Shown one piece after another: positions 16,115-25,088 of a DNA stretch of 40,264 nucleotides; positions within the stretch are counted from its first letter, which is position 1; every line of letters starts with the position of its first letter. Origin of the DNA: GCA-2719315 sp964448645 (lineage in GTDB: Bacteria > Bacteroidota > Bacteroidia > Flavobacteriales > Flavobacteriaceae). Under the pieces are notes generated by a model that saw only the letters and a program-made list of their open reading frames with translations, made no database searches and had not been told where the DNA came from. The stretch covers positions 1 to 40,264 of the forward strand of contig CAYUZY010000002.1 in the NCBI GenBank assembly GCA_964448645.1, read 5' to 3'. The translations under genes and the position numbers were made by a program.

Positions 16115-17704
16115 TCACTTTTTTAAGGTTGGATATTCTACTCCTAATTGCTCAAGGTAATTATCATATTTAGTTTCATCAAAATAAAATTTTTCCAATT
16201 CTTTTCTATAAGTATTCATAATTTCCTTATTAAGATAGATAGGAGGAGGATCATTTTTCGTAATCATAGGTTTATACTCTGTGTTTTTTAATTGTACATT
16301 ATTAAAGTAATCTTTTGCATTATTTAATAATTTTTTATCATTTAAAAAATCAATTACTGTTAAAGCAACTACTTTTGCTCCTGAATTTGCACCTTTATGA
16401 GCTATTGGAGTCGCCATTGCTATACCATTGGACCAATGATGACCTTGCAAACCAGGAATATTTGATGGAAATCTTAAGGTGACTGTAGGTACTTTCCATG
16501 AAATATCTCCTATATCATCTGACCCTCCACTTACCATAACAGAAGAAGGTTTTCCCAAGTCACTTAATTTAGTGACTAATCCATTTTGAGTTTTCGAATT
16601 AACCTCTTTTTGGACTGCTTTAGCTAAAATTTGATCTTTTTCAGACCATTTCGGTAAACCAATTTTTTTAATATTAGAATACATTGTTTCAGCAATTACC
16701 TTATTAAAATGTCTTGGCCAAGCTGTTCCTATTATCTTTGATGTATACTTTGTGTCTGTCATAAGAGCGGCACCTCTTGCTATATTATTTGCATCATTAT
16801 ACATATCCATAATTCCTTCGTAGGTAATATCTCTTAAATAAAACCAAATCGACGCTTTAGATGGTACAACATTTGGTTGATCTCCTGAATCAGTAAATAT
16901 TGAATGTGATCTTTTTAAAGGGTGTAAATGTTCTCTTTTATAATTCCAAGCTATATTCATAAGTTCAGCTGCATCTAAAGCACTTCTACCTCTCCATGGA
17001 GCTCCAGCAGAATGAGCAGCTTCTCCCTCAAAATTATATTCAACAGATATTAAACCCGTTCCTCGAGCCAAACCATAAGAAACTCCTAAATTACTTCCTA
17101 CATGAGTGAAAATACAAAGGTCAACATCATCAAAATATCCATCTCTAACATACCAGGCTTTTGATGCTACTAACTCTTCAGCTATTCCAGGCCAAAGAAT
17201 TAAAGTTCCTTCTAAACCATATTTCTTCATTATTTTCTGTATTGCTAATGCAGCAGTTATATTTACAGGAATTCCAGAATTATGACCTTCACCATGACCT
17301 GGAGCTCCCTCAATGATTGGCTTATGATATGAAACGCCAGGATATTGAGAGGCTTTAGGAATACAATCTACATCACTACCTAAAGAAATTACTGGTCCGT
17401 TACCTTGACTCCAAGTTGCAGTCCAAGCAGTTGGAATATTAGAAATTCCGTAATCAATATCAAATCCAGCTTTTGCCAGTATTTTTGTTAAATATTTTGA
17501 AGATTCATTTTCTTGAAAACCCAGTTCTGAAAAACTATAAACTTTATCAACCATAACTTGCGTTTTCTTATAGTCTTTCTCTACAAGTTTTTCAGCTTCT
17601 ATTTTAATTTTAGATATTGCTCTTTTTGAAAATTTTTGTTGTGAATTAATTGAATTAAGAAACAAGAAAAAAACTAACGTTCTGAATAATAATTTAAATT
17701 CCAT
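16115..17704 (-). CDS. Exported M20-family amidohydrolase (AbgB-like)
   Basis: The product is 529 residues with a signal peptide (LLFRTLVFFLFLNSINS-Q). It belongs to the M20 metallopeptidase/amidohydrolase group related to p-aminobenzoyl-glutamate hydrolase subunit B. Visible landmarks are YSFSELGFQENESSKYL, ISLGSDVDCIP, the metal-site run GAPGHGEGHNSG, LWPGIAEELVASKAW with the Glu pair, the dimerisation-domain GEAAHSAGAPWRGRSALDA and the C-terminal PGLQGHHWSNG. It would cut an amide bond of a small acyl-amino acid substrate outside the cytoplasm. It is the first gene of the four-gene minus-strand set with the NTF2-like, sulfatase and DUF3078 genes. Exact substrate is unknown. Confidence 0.87.
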   Translation of the reverse strand: MEFKLLFRTLVFFLFLNSINSQQKFSKRAISKIKIEAEKLVEKDYKKTQVMVDKVYSFSELGFQENESSKYLTKILAKAGFDIDYGISNIPTAWTATWSQGNGPVISLGSDVDCIPKASQYPGVSYHKPIIEGAPGHGEGHNSGIPVNITAALAIQKIMKKYGLEGTLILWPGIAEELVASKAWYVRDGYFDDVDLCIFTHVGSNLGVSYGLARGTGLISVEYNFEGEAAHSAGAPWRGRSALDAAELMNIAWNYKREHLHPLKRSHSIFTDSGDQPNVVPSKASIWFYLRDITYEGIMDMYNDANNIARGAALMTDTKYTSKIIGTAWPRHFNKVIAETMYSNIKKIGLPKWSEKDQILAKAVQKEVNSKTQNGLVTKLSDLGKPSSVMVSGGSDDIGDISWKVPTVTLRFPSNIPGLQGHHWSNGIAMATPIAHKGANSGAKVVALTVIDFLNDKKLLNNAKDYFNNVQLKNTEYKPMITKNDPPPIYLNKEIMNTYRKELEKFYFDETKYDNYLEQLGVEYPTLKK

Positions 17705-17803
17705 AATGTTTTTTTATAACAATTTACAAATAATTTAATCTTAAATGTTTATATAAATAAATATGATTAAATTCTTAAATAATTTAGAAAGGGAGAAATC
17801 TAT

Positions 17804-19732
17804 TTAATAATGATATCTTTTAAATGCCTCAATTGCTTCATAGTCTGAAAGACCCAGATTACGATATTTTTTCGCAGTTTCAGCATTTCTATGTTCTGCT
17901 CTAACCCAAAACTCTCTTTGATCATTTCCTTGATACATAACTCCATCTTTTTGAGATTGATGGTAAAAAATTGCATTTCTTTTTCTTAAAACTTGGTCCG
18001 GACTCATTGGAACGGCCATATCAATTTCATACATTTCCCATTCATGCCAGGCACCCCTATATAACCAAACCCAACAATTTTTCATAAAAGATTCTTTTTT
18101 TAAACATTTAATTGCTTTAAAAATTATTTCTAAACAAACTCTATGAGTTCCATGAGGGTCTGCTAAATCTCCAGCTGCATAAATTTGATGAGGTTTTATT
18201 TTTTCAATTAAATTTTTGGTTATTTCAATATCATTTTTAGAAATTGGATTTTTTGAAACAGTTCCAGTTTCATAAAATGGAAGATTCAAAAAATGGACCT
18301 GATTATCAGGAATTCCAATATATCTTGTTGCTCCAAGTGATTCTCTTTTTCTAATGGCGCCTTTAAGCTTTCTTATAATATTAGGATCAGCTTTATTAGT
18401 TCTTTTAGATTTAAACTTTTTTATTATTTCCTCATATTCTTTTTTAATTTTATCTGTAAACATATCATGAGTAACTTCTAAAAACTTACTTGCATCTTCA
18501 TTTGAAACTGCAATGTTTCCAGAAGTTTGGTACGCAACATTAACAATATTTCCCTGAGAAACTAATCTGTCAAAAGTTCCTCCCATTGATATAACATCAT
18601 CATCTGGATGAGGACTGAAAATTATTACTCTTTTTGGGTGAGGTGATGACCTTTCAGGTCTTTTAGAATCATCTGAATTTGGCTTTCCTCCTGGCCAGCC
18701 TGTAATTGTATGTTGTAATTTATTAAACATATTAATATTTAAATCATAACTAGATCCACTAATATTCAATAAATCAACCATTCCATTTTCTTTGTAATCA
18801 CTATCGGTCAATTTTAAAATTGACTTATTTTTCTTTTCGCATAGCCAAACAACAGCTTTTGCACTATTCTCAATATTCCATTCATATGTCCCAACTAACC
18901 AAGGGGTTTTAATTCGAGTAAGTTCTAAAGAAGACTCATTATCTAAAACTAAAGTTGTATTCTTATGATGTTGTAAATATGAAGTAGGAATTAAAGATGT
19001 AATTTCTCCTTCTATTGCCTTTTTAAGAATTGAAGCTTTATTTGATCCCCATGCCATTAAGATAATTCTTTTAGCACTTAATATAGTCTGAATACCCATA
19101 GTTATTGCTTCTCTAGGAACATTTTCAATTCCTTGAAAGGATTTTGCAGCATCAAAACGTGTCATATCATCTAACTTTACTAATCTGGTTTGAGAATTAA
19201 AATGAGAACCTGGTTCATTAAAACCTATGTGACCAGTTCTTCCTATTCCCAAAATTTGAAGGTCTATTCCTCCCAATTCTTTTATTTTTTTTTCAAAATC
19301 ATTACATGATTTTCTAACTTTTTCAAATGAAAGTTCTCCACTTGGGATATTAATATTCTCTTTTGGTATATCAATATGATTAAATAAATTAATATTCATA
19401 AAATGATTATAACTATTTATATCATTCTTACTTATAGGAAAGTACTCATCTAGATTAAAAGTAACTACATTTTTAAAACTAAGACCTTCATTATTATACA
19501 TTCTAATTAACTCTCTATAAACACTAAGAGGAGAAGAACCTGTTGCTAAACCTAAAACACAATTTCTTTTTTGAGATTGTTTTTCTCTAATCAATTGAGA
19601 AATTGAATTAGCTATAGATAATGATCCTTCATCAGAATTATTATAAATAACATTATGTAACTTTTCAAATCTTGTTTCTTCAAAACTTCCTGGAGGTTTA
19701 TATTTAATTATCTTATTTTTATTTACTCCCAT
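17804..19732 (-). CDS. nagB: NagB-like glucosamine-6-phosphate deaminase fused to a PIG-L/LmbE domain
   Basis: The product is 642 residues, more than twice the usual NagB. Residues about 25-300 are glucosamine-6-phosphate deaminase: GLATGSSPLSVYREL (phosphate loop), VTFNLDEYFPI (catalytic Asp region) and LGIGRTGHIGFNEPGS (His and Glu of the ring-opening site). A linker leads to a PIG-L/LmbE deacetylase-like domain at about 365-640, with RVIIFSPHPDDDVISMGGTFDRL and DPHGTHRVCLEI as zinc-site motifs. The first half converts glucosamine-6-phosphate to fructose-6-phosphate and ammonia; the second may deacetylate an N-acetyl sugar. This fusion is known in Bacteroidota. The gene has its own exact -7 box and no nag neighbours. 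Confidence 0.9.
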   Translation of the reverse strand: MGVNKNKIIKYKPPGSFEETRFEKLHNVIYNNSDEGSLSIANSISQLIREKQSQKRNCVLGLATGSSPLSVYRELIRMYNNEGLSFKNVVTFNLDEYFPISKNDINSYNHFMNINLFNHIDIPKENINIPSGELSFEKVRKSCNDFEKKIKELGGIDLQILGIGRTGHIGFNEPGSHFNSQTRLVKLDDMTRFDAAKSFQGIENVPREAITMGIQTILSAKRIILMAWGSNKASILKKAIEGEITSLIPTSYLQHHKNTTLVLDNESSLELTRIKTPWLVGTYEWNIENSAKAVVWLCEKKNKSILKLTDSDYKENGMVDLLNISGSSYDLNINMFNKLQHTITGWPGGKPNSDDSKRPERSSPHPKRVIIFSPHPDDDVISMGGTFDRLVSQGNIVNVAYQTSGNIAVSNEDASKFLEVTHDMFTDKIKKEYEEIIKKFKSKRTNKADPNIIRKLKGAIRKRESLGATRYIGIPDNQVHFLNLPFYETGTVSKNPISKNDIEITKNLIEKIKPHQIYAAGDLADPHGTHRVCLEIIFKAIKCLKKESFMKNCWVWLYRGAWHEWEMYEIDMAVPMSPDQVLRKRNAIFYHQSQKDGVMYQGNDQREFWVRAEHRNAETAKKYRNLGLSDYEAIEAFKRYHY

Positions 19733-19760
19733 TATCTAGAAAATTATTTCTTTTGAAACG

Positions 19761-19768
19761 CAAAGATA
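19761..19768 (-). promoter_or_regulatory. Probable promoter -7 box for the nagB-PIG-L gene
   Basis: On the minus strand the bases read TATCTTTG, an exact TAnnTTTG. It starts 36 nt upstream of the ATG at 19732. No good -33 element was seen. Confidence 0.55.
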
Positions 19769-19925
19769 AAATATATCTTAAATACATTTCTTTCTTTATG
19801 TTTATCTTTTTTAAAACGAATTATATTTTTTTAATCTTAACAAAATCTAATAAAATTTTTAAAATCATATCTTTTAAGAAATTATATTTACGATTAATTA
19901 ATTATTGATCCTATATAATATATTT

Positions 19926-20510
19926 ATGACTGACTTAATAAAAAAAATTTTTAAAGAAAATGAAAAGTGGAGAAATTCTCAAATAAAAAATAATAATAAT
20001 TTTTTTAAAAATTTTTCAAAAAAACAAAATCCAAAAATCCTTTGGATAGGATGTTCAGATAGTCGAGTTGTTCCAAATCATATTACTAATTTAGGTTTAA
20101 ATGAAATTTTTGTTCACAGAAATGTTGGAAACTTAAGTCTTAATAATGACTTGAGTTTTAAAACTGTTCTAGATTATGCAATTAATAAACTTAATATAAA
20201 CGATATAATTGTTTGTGGTCATTATAACTGTGGAGGAATATTCGAGGCTATGGAAAATAAAAATACATCCAATAAGTGGTTTAAAAATATTTTAAATATT
20301 TATAATAAAAACAAAGAAGAAATTGATTCTATAAAAGATATTAATAAAAGAATGAATAAAATGGTTGAACTTAATATCAAAGCTCAATCAAGTAATATTA
20401 AAAACTCTGAAATTTATAAAAATTCCATTTTAAAAAGGAGAGAAATAAAAATACATAGTTGGGTTTACAATATTGATAATGGAAAAATTATAGACTTAAA
20501 TAATAAGTAA
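19926..20510 (+). CDS. Beta-class carbonic anhydrase
   Basis: Started at the ATG at 19926, the product is 194 residues; an upstream TTG would add seven. It interconverts carbon dioxide and bicarbonate. The zinc ligands are clear: Cys43 and the Asp45-Arg47 dyad in WIGCSDSRV, then His99 and Cys102 in IIVCGHYNCGGI. FVHRNVGN is the family motif between them. The length is normal for the family. The C-terminal part (LKRREIKIHSWVYNIDNGKIIDL) forms the usual final strands. It has no signal peptide, so it is cytoplasmic. It is 4 bp upstream of trxB and likely co-transcribed with it. The nagB gene is divergent, with 193 bp between the starts. Confidence 0.93.
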   Translation: MTDLIKKIFKENEKWRNSQIKNNNNFFKNFSKKQNPKILWIGCSDSRVVPNHITNLGLNEIFVHRNVGNLSLNNDLSFKTVLDYAINKLNINDIIVCGHYNCGGIFEAMENKNTSNKWFKNILNIYNKNKEEIDSIKDINKRMNKMVELNIKAQSSNIKNSEIYKNSILKRREIKIHSWVYNIDNGKIIDLNNK

Positions 20511-20514
20511 AACT

Positions 20515-21450
20515 ATGGAAAGAGTTGAAACATTAATTATTGGAAGTGGACCAGCAGGTTATACAGCAGCAATATATGCAGCTCGAGCTGATTTAAAGCC
20601 TGTTCTATTTACAGGTTTGGAACCTGGAGGGCAATTAACAACGACAACAGATGTTGATAATTTTCCTGGATACCCCAAAGGAATAGATGGTCCTACTATG
20701 ATGATTCAACTTAAAGAACAAGCCGAAAGATTTGGTACAGATGTTAGAATAGGCCTTGTTAAAAACGTGAAACTTTCAAAAAAAATGGGAGATTTACATA
20801 AAGTTTTTATTGAAGACGGTTCTGAAATAGAGACAAAAACTATAATTATAAGTACTGGTGCAACTGCAAAATATCTTGGCTTAGAAAGTGAACAAAGATT
20901 AATTGGTGGTGGAGTATCTGCATGCGCTGTATGTGATGGTTTTTTTTACAAAAATCAAGAAGTTGCTGTTGTTGGTGGTGGAGATACTGCCGCAGAAGAA
21001 GCAACTTATTTATCCAAAATATGTTCTAAAGTAACTATGCTTATTAGAAAAGATAAAATGAGAGCATCTAAAGCAATGCAAAATAGAGTATATAAATCAA
21101 AAAATATTGTTTTAAAATTTAATTCAGAAATTGAAGAAGTTGTTGGTAATCAAGTAGTTGAAGGATTGCGAGTAATTAATAATATTACTAAAGAGAAAGA
21201 AGAAATTTCTATTTCTGGTCTATTCATTGCAATTGGACATAAACCCAATACTGAAATTTTTAATGATCAATTAGAAATGGATAGTCTAGGTTATATAATT
21301 ACTGAAGGAAAATCTACAAAAACAAATATTCCTGGAGTTTTTGCATCAGGAGATGTTCAAGACAAAGAATATCGACAAGCTATTACTGCTGCAGGAACTG
21401 GTTGCATGGCTGCTTTAGATGCTGAAAGATATATTCAAAAATTAAATTAG
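20515..21450 (+). CDS. trxB: Thioredoxin reductase
   Basis: The product is 311 residues, the usual length for low-molecular-weight thioredoxin reductase. The FAD-binding motif is GSGPAGYTAAIYAARA (from residue 10). The redox pair is CAVCDG (Cys137 and Cys140). The NADPH-binding motif is VVGGGDTAAEEATYLS. The second FAD motif is GVFASGDVQDKEYRQAITAAGTGCMAALDAE. It passes electrons from NADPH to thioredoxin in the cytoplasm. It is translated 4 bp after the carbonic anhydrase gene. Its stop lies 2 bp from the stop of the convergent DAO gene, with no terminator between. Confidence 0.97.
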   Translation: MERVETLIIGSGPAGYTAAIYAARADLKPVLFTGLEPGGQLTTTTDVDNFPGYPKGIDGPTMMIQLKEQAERFGTDVRIGLVKNVKLSKKMGDLHKVFIEDGSEIETKTIIISTGATAKYLGLESEQRLIGGGVSACAVCDGFFYKNQEVAVVGGGDTAAEEATYLSKICSKVTMLIRKDKMRASKAMQNRVYKSKNIVLKFNSEIEEVVGNQVVEGLRVINNITKEKEEISISGLFIAIGHKPNTEIFNDQLEMDSLGYIITEGKSTKTNIPGVFASGDVQDKEYRQAITAAGTGCMAALDAERYIQKLN

Positions 21451-21452
21451 TT

Positions 21453-22496
21453 TTAATATAATTTTTCGAATCTATTAATAGAGATTTCGCTATAAAGCTC
21501 TTTTTCACCTGTAATATAATCATATAACCATTTTGACAATAATGGAGCTAACATAAGCCCCCTTGTTCCTAATCCATTATACAAAATAAGATTTTTATAT
21601 TTTGGGTGTCGACCTAAAATAGGTCTCCTATCCTTAACAACTGGTCTGAAACCTACTTTATGATCAATTACTTGAAATGGAACGGAAATCAAAGAATTAA
21701 GTTTAGATAGTAAAAAGTTATATCCTTCTTTAGTTTTTTTTGTTGATTTATCATTGAAATTAAAGGTTGATCCTACCCAAAAAATTCCTTTATTAATTGG
21801 AATAATATAAATCGAACTCTTTATAATATGTTTGTTTGATAGTTTTGGAGATTTAATTAGTAAAAATTCTCCTTTTAAACTTGTTAATGGTAAATAATTA
21901 AAAAAAATATTCTTTTTTATTTGAACTCCTTCACAAAAAACTATGTGTTTAGAAGTTACATTTTCATATTTAACATATTCATCAAAAATTTTCAATTTAC
22001 TATGGTTAAATTCTTTAACAATAAATTTATCTTTTCCAAAATTTAATTTAAATGTATCCAACATTAATTTTGGATCAATTTTGGATGTGTTTTTTATTAT
22101 TCCATATCCATTTTTTAAAAAAAATTGATTATTGTATTTAGTTACAATTTTATGATCTAAATAATTTTCAAGAGATTTAAAGCCACTTGCTTCAATCCAA
22201 TAATTTTGTTCTTGTTCATTTAAAAAATATTTATGAATTGAAATATTATCATAAACTTTTACGTTATATTTTTTTTCAAATTCTAAATAAAATTCCTTAG
22301 CGAATTTCATAAACTCTAATCCTTTCCATGATAGAGTGTAGCGTTTTAATATTGTTGGATTTAAAACTGCACCCGATTGATAAGTTGAATTTGTTCTAGG
22401 CACATCAAAAATTACAAAATCTTTCTTTTCCTTAATTAGTTTATAGGTGAAAGATAATCCAGCTATTCCATAACCAACAATTATGTAATCAATCAT
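21453..22496 (-). CDS. FAD-dependent oxidoreductase, DAO family
   Basis: The product is 347 residues. It opens with the Rossmann motif IIVGYGIAGLSFTYKLIKE and continues DFVIFDVPRTNSTYQSGAVLNP, the start of a D-amino acid oxidase (DAO) domain. The C-terminal region has GFRPVVKDRRPILGRHPKYKNLILYNGLGTRGLMLAPLLSKWL, typical of DAO proteins that oxidise amines or amino acids. Substrate is unknown. A gene of this family next to gldN is common in Flavobacteriia, but no role in gliding is established to my knowledge. The terminator at 22523-22551 separates it from gldN, so it is probably not part of the gld transcript. Confidence 0.85.
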   Translation of the reverse strand: MIDYIIVGYGIAGLSFTYKLIKEKKDFVIFDVPRTNSTYQSGAVLNPTILKRYTLSWKGLEFMKFAKEFYLEFEKKYNVKVYDNISIHKYFLNEQEQNYWIEASGFKSLENYLDHKIVTKYNNQFFLKNGYGIIKNTSKIDPKLMLDTFKLNFGKDKFIVKEFNHSKLKIFDEYVKYENVTSKHIVFCEGVQIKKNIFFNYLPLTSLKGEFLLIKSPKLSNKHIIKSSIYIIPINKGIFWVGSTFNFNDKSTKKTKEGYNFLLSKLNSLISVPFQVIDHKVGFRPVVKDRRPILGRHPKYKNLILYNGLGTRGLMLAPLLSKWLYDYITGEKELYSEISINRFEKLY

Positions 22497-22522
22497 AATT
22501 AATTAAAATTAAATAATAATGT

Positions 22523-22551
22523 AAAAAAAAACGCTACTTTAAAAAGTAGCG
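22523..22551 (-). terminator. Intrinsic terminator after gldN
   Basis: Read on the minus strand, CGCTACTT and AAGTAGCG form a perfect 8-bp stem with a 4-nt loop, followed by nine T residues (22531-22523). It lies 20-odd bp after the gldN stop, in the right place to end the gldKLMN transcript. Confidence 0.85.
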
Positions 22552-22572
22552 ATTTTTAAAAATTGATTAAAA

Positions 22573-23496
22573 TTAATTATTCCACTGATCTTGCTCAAAA
22601 TCACGTATAACCGATTTAATTCTTTCAGATTCTAGAAGTTGTCTAAGTGCATCCTCATACATATAATCTTTTACTTGTCTATCCTCATATACATTTTCTT
22701 CCTTATATATGGTAGCATTAAATCTTCTAGAATTCAACATATGATCAAAACTAACAGGTTGAGAAGAATTTTTAATATTAAACACTTTATTTTGATTTAA
22801 GACTTTTCTAGCATCCGGATACCAAACCCAAAATAATGGATTAAAGTTTTCAGGATCTGCCTTAGCCGTTTTATCACTAAAAGTAGAAATATCAGCAGCT
22901 ACTGGCGCTATAGCTAAAAGTCTATATTTTAACTCTCCTAATCTTTTATTAAAATACCATGTTCCTTTAACAAGATACTGCTCTACATCATCAGATTCCA
23001 TAAGATTAGTATCATAATCATCTTCAACTAACAAATCTTCTGTAATCTCACCCGCATTTAATCTTTCTCTTGCATCTTCAGAAATATCCCTACTTATAAG
23101 TCTATCTCCTAATTCAACTAAAGTTATTTTCTCTGTAAAATAATCATCATTATAAATCTCTTTTATTTCTCCACTTTTAATTCCATCAATAATTATTCTC
23201 CAAAGAGATTTCCTGTTTTCAGATAACATTCCATTAGCTACTGTAGGATAATAATAAGGAAAATTGATTCTTTCATCTAAATCAATTTTCTCCCAAATTG
23301 TCTTAGACCACATAACGTCTCGGTCTTCAACAAAACCATAAGCAATAGGTGTCTCATCGTCTGCTTCAAGTTGCTGTTCATTAGGAATACCTATTTCCTG
23401 AGGAACCTTAGCATTTAATAAATTTGCTTGCGCTAATGAATATTTAAACGCAAACATTAATAAAAAGCTAAAAAGATAAACGATGAATTTTTTCAT
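22573..23496 (-). CDS. gldN: Gliding/T9SS protein GldN
   Basis: The product has 307 residues with a signal peptide (FIVYLFSFLLMFAFKYSLA-Q). It is the periplasmic GldN (PorN) subunit of the type IX secretion system, which forms a ring with GldK under the outer membrane. Recognisable segments are VEDRDVMWSKTIWEKIDLDERINFPYYYP, LWRIIIDGIKSGEIKEIYNDDYF and NPLFWVWYPDARKVLNQNKVFN. It is the last gene of gldK-L-M-N. The gap to gldM is 11 bp. The long charged middle region (EITEDLLVEDDYDTNLMESDD) is acidic. Confidence 0.95.
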   Translation of the reverse strand: MKKFIVYLFSFLLMFAFKYSLAQANLLNAKVPQEIGIPNEQQLEADDETPIAYGFVEDRDVMWSKTIWEKIDLDERINFPYYYPTVANGMLSENRKSLWRIIIDGIKSGEIKEIYNDDYFTEKITLVELGDRLISRDISEDARERLNAGEITEDLLVEDDYDTNLMESDDVEQYLVKGTWYFNKRLGELKYRLLAIAPVAADISTFSDKTAKADPENFNPLFWVWYPDARKVLNQNKVFNIKNSSQPVSFDHMLNSRRFNATIYKEENVYEDRQVKDYMYEDALRQLLESERIKSVIRDFEQDQWNN

Positions 23497-23507
23497 GACA
23501 ATAAATT

Positions 23508-25085
23508 TTAATTTATAGTTATAGAAATTGGAGATGGATTTTGCAATCTATATTTAGATCCTGTAATAGCAGTTTTGATATCAGTAATTATAATTGTCTG
23601 ACCTGCTTTTATTCTTCTCAAAGAATTTATTGCCTTTGTGTTAAGTCTATTTCCTTTTATAACCATACTTGGCATTCCTGGAGCTCTAAATCTAAATTCA
23701 GTTACTTTAACAGGTAAATCAAAATCAAAATCTACAAGTCTAGCTTCAACCTTCCCCTTTTCTAAACTAGTTTTCGGTAAACCAAATGCACCATCTTTAC
23801 CTCTAAAAAATCCTGTTGGTTTAGGAATTTCTTTAATTCTAAATTTTGAAACAGAAGAAACTCTTTTACCATCTGGAAGAGTTCCAGAAACATTTATTTT
23901 CACTTCTCTTCCTTTTTGTGGTGACAACATATACTTACTTCCTCTAAGTCTTTTTAACCCTGGAGCACTGGCTCTAACTTTACTATCTATAATTCCAGGA
24001 ATAGATATTGTAATTGGATTATCCACACCTCTATAAACAACATTCATCTTATCAGCAGAAATAACTGCTGCATTAGGCTTAGAAATTGTTGTAAAAGTTT
24101 GATTTACACTAATCTTAGACTCCTCTCCATCATTTAAAAAAACAAGATCTCCTGATAATGTATGATCACCAGGTCTACCAGCATCTACTTTTAGCTTAAT
24201 TCCTCCTGGTATAAGTTCATACTGTTTATCTGTCAACTCATTACCATCAAGACTTATCTTTACACTGTTTGGATTTTGCGCCCCTCCTTTTCTTCCAAGG
24301 ATAACACTTCCATCAAAAGTTTCTCCAGAGTAATAAGCTCCTTTTTCAGTTTTAAGTAAAGTAATATAATTAGATTCATTGACTCCAGTCTCTAATTCCA
24401 TTTCTTTACCCATAAGTGTCGTAAGAACATCCGTTTCAGTTTGACGAATATCATTTTGAAGCATTGTAAGTTTTGCTAATGAAGAAATTAGAGGAAATCC
24501 CTCATAATTCCAAGCTAACCATGGTTGATCAGCGTTATCTTTATTTTTTATATTGCTGTTTTGATCTCCAGTAAAAAACCTAGCTTCAACAACCTCAATA
24601 GATTTAGGGTATTGACTGCCAAAAACTTGAATAACTTGCATTTTATAGTCGTTTATTTGATTTACAAATTCAACTCCTCGATCTGAAACTCCATCAGGAC
24701 CAAAAAAAACAGAATTTAATTGATCTCCTTTGTCCATCTGTTGAAACTCTATTAACTCAGGATCCTTTTCTTTTTGTTTTTCAGTTATTTCAGTTTTAAT
24801 TGTTCCTACAAGATTGTATAACTTATCAGACTCCTCTTTTATTCTTTGAGCTGTTCTATTATGGCCTAACCACTTACCTTCTTTATCTTCAGCGTTAGTT
24901 TTTACTTTTTCATATAAGATTTCATTAGTTTCTGCTAACCTAGAATTAGCATCTTTAATCTTATAGAACATTTGACCAAAGCCCGCTAAAACTTCTTTAC
25001 TTACATTTAATGCAAGCATCGTAATAAAAACCAGATACATCAAACTAATAAGTTTCTGCCTGGGTGTTTCTTTAGCTCCTGCCAT
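23508..25085 (-). CDS. gldM: Gliding/T9SS motor shaft protein GldM
   Basis: The product has 525 residues. It starts MAGAKETPRQKLISLMYLVFITMLALNVSKEVL, with one membrane helix at about residues 11-30 that sits within the GldL ring. The rest is a long periplasmic part: a helical first domain (residues about 35-220), then three beta-sandwich domains that reach the GldK/GldN ring. The run MLALNVSKEVLAGF is characteristic of the family. Together with GldL it forms the proton-driven motor of gliding and T9SS. The gldL gene ends 3 bp upstream. Confidence 0.96.
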   Translation of the reverse strand: MAGAKETPRQKLISLMYLVFITMLALNVSKEVLAGFGQMFYKIKDANSRLAETNEILYEKVKTNAEDKEGKWLGHNRTAQRIKEESDKLYNLVGTIKTEITEKQKEKDPELIEFQQMDKGDQLNSVFFGPDGVSDRGVEFVNQINDYKMQVIQVFGSQYPKSIEVVEARFFTGDQNSNIKNKDNADQPWLAWNYEGFPLISSLAKLTMLQNDIRQTETDVLTTLMGKEMELETGVNESNYITLLKTEKGAYYSGETFDGSVILGRKGGAQNPNSVKISLDGNELTDKQYELIPGGIKLKVDAGRPGDHTLSGDLVFLNDGEESKISVNQTFTTISKPNAAVISADKMNVVYRGVDNPITISIPGIIDSKVRASAPGLKRLRGSKYMLSPQKGREVKINVSGTLPDGKRVSSVSKFRIKEIPKPTGFFRGKDGAFGLPKTSLEKGKVEARLVDFDFDLPVKVTEFRFRAPGMPSMVIKGNRLNTKAINSLRRIKAGQTIIITDIKTAITGSKYRLQNPSPISITIN

Positions 25086-25088
25086 TTT

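Noticed and set aside
23638..24036. 132-codon plus-strand open frame inside gldM
   Set aside because: It is antisense to a well-conserved gene and its product has no family features; likely a codon-usage shadow.
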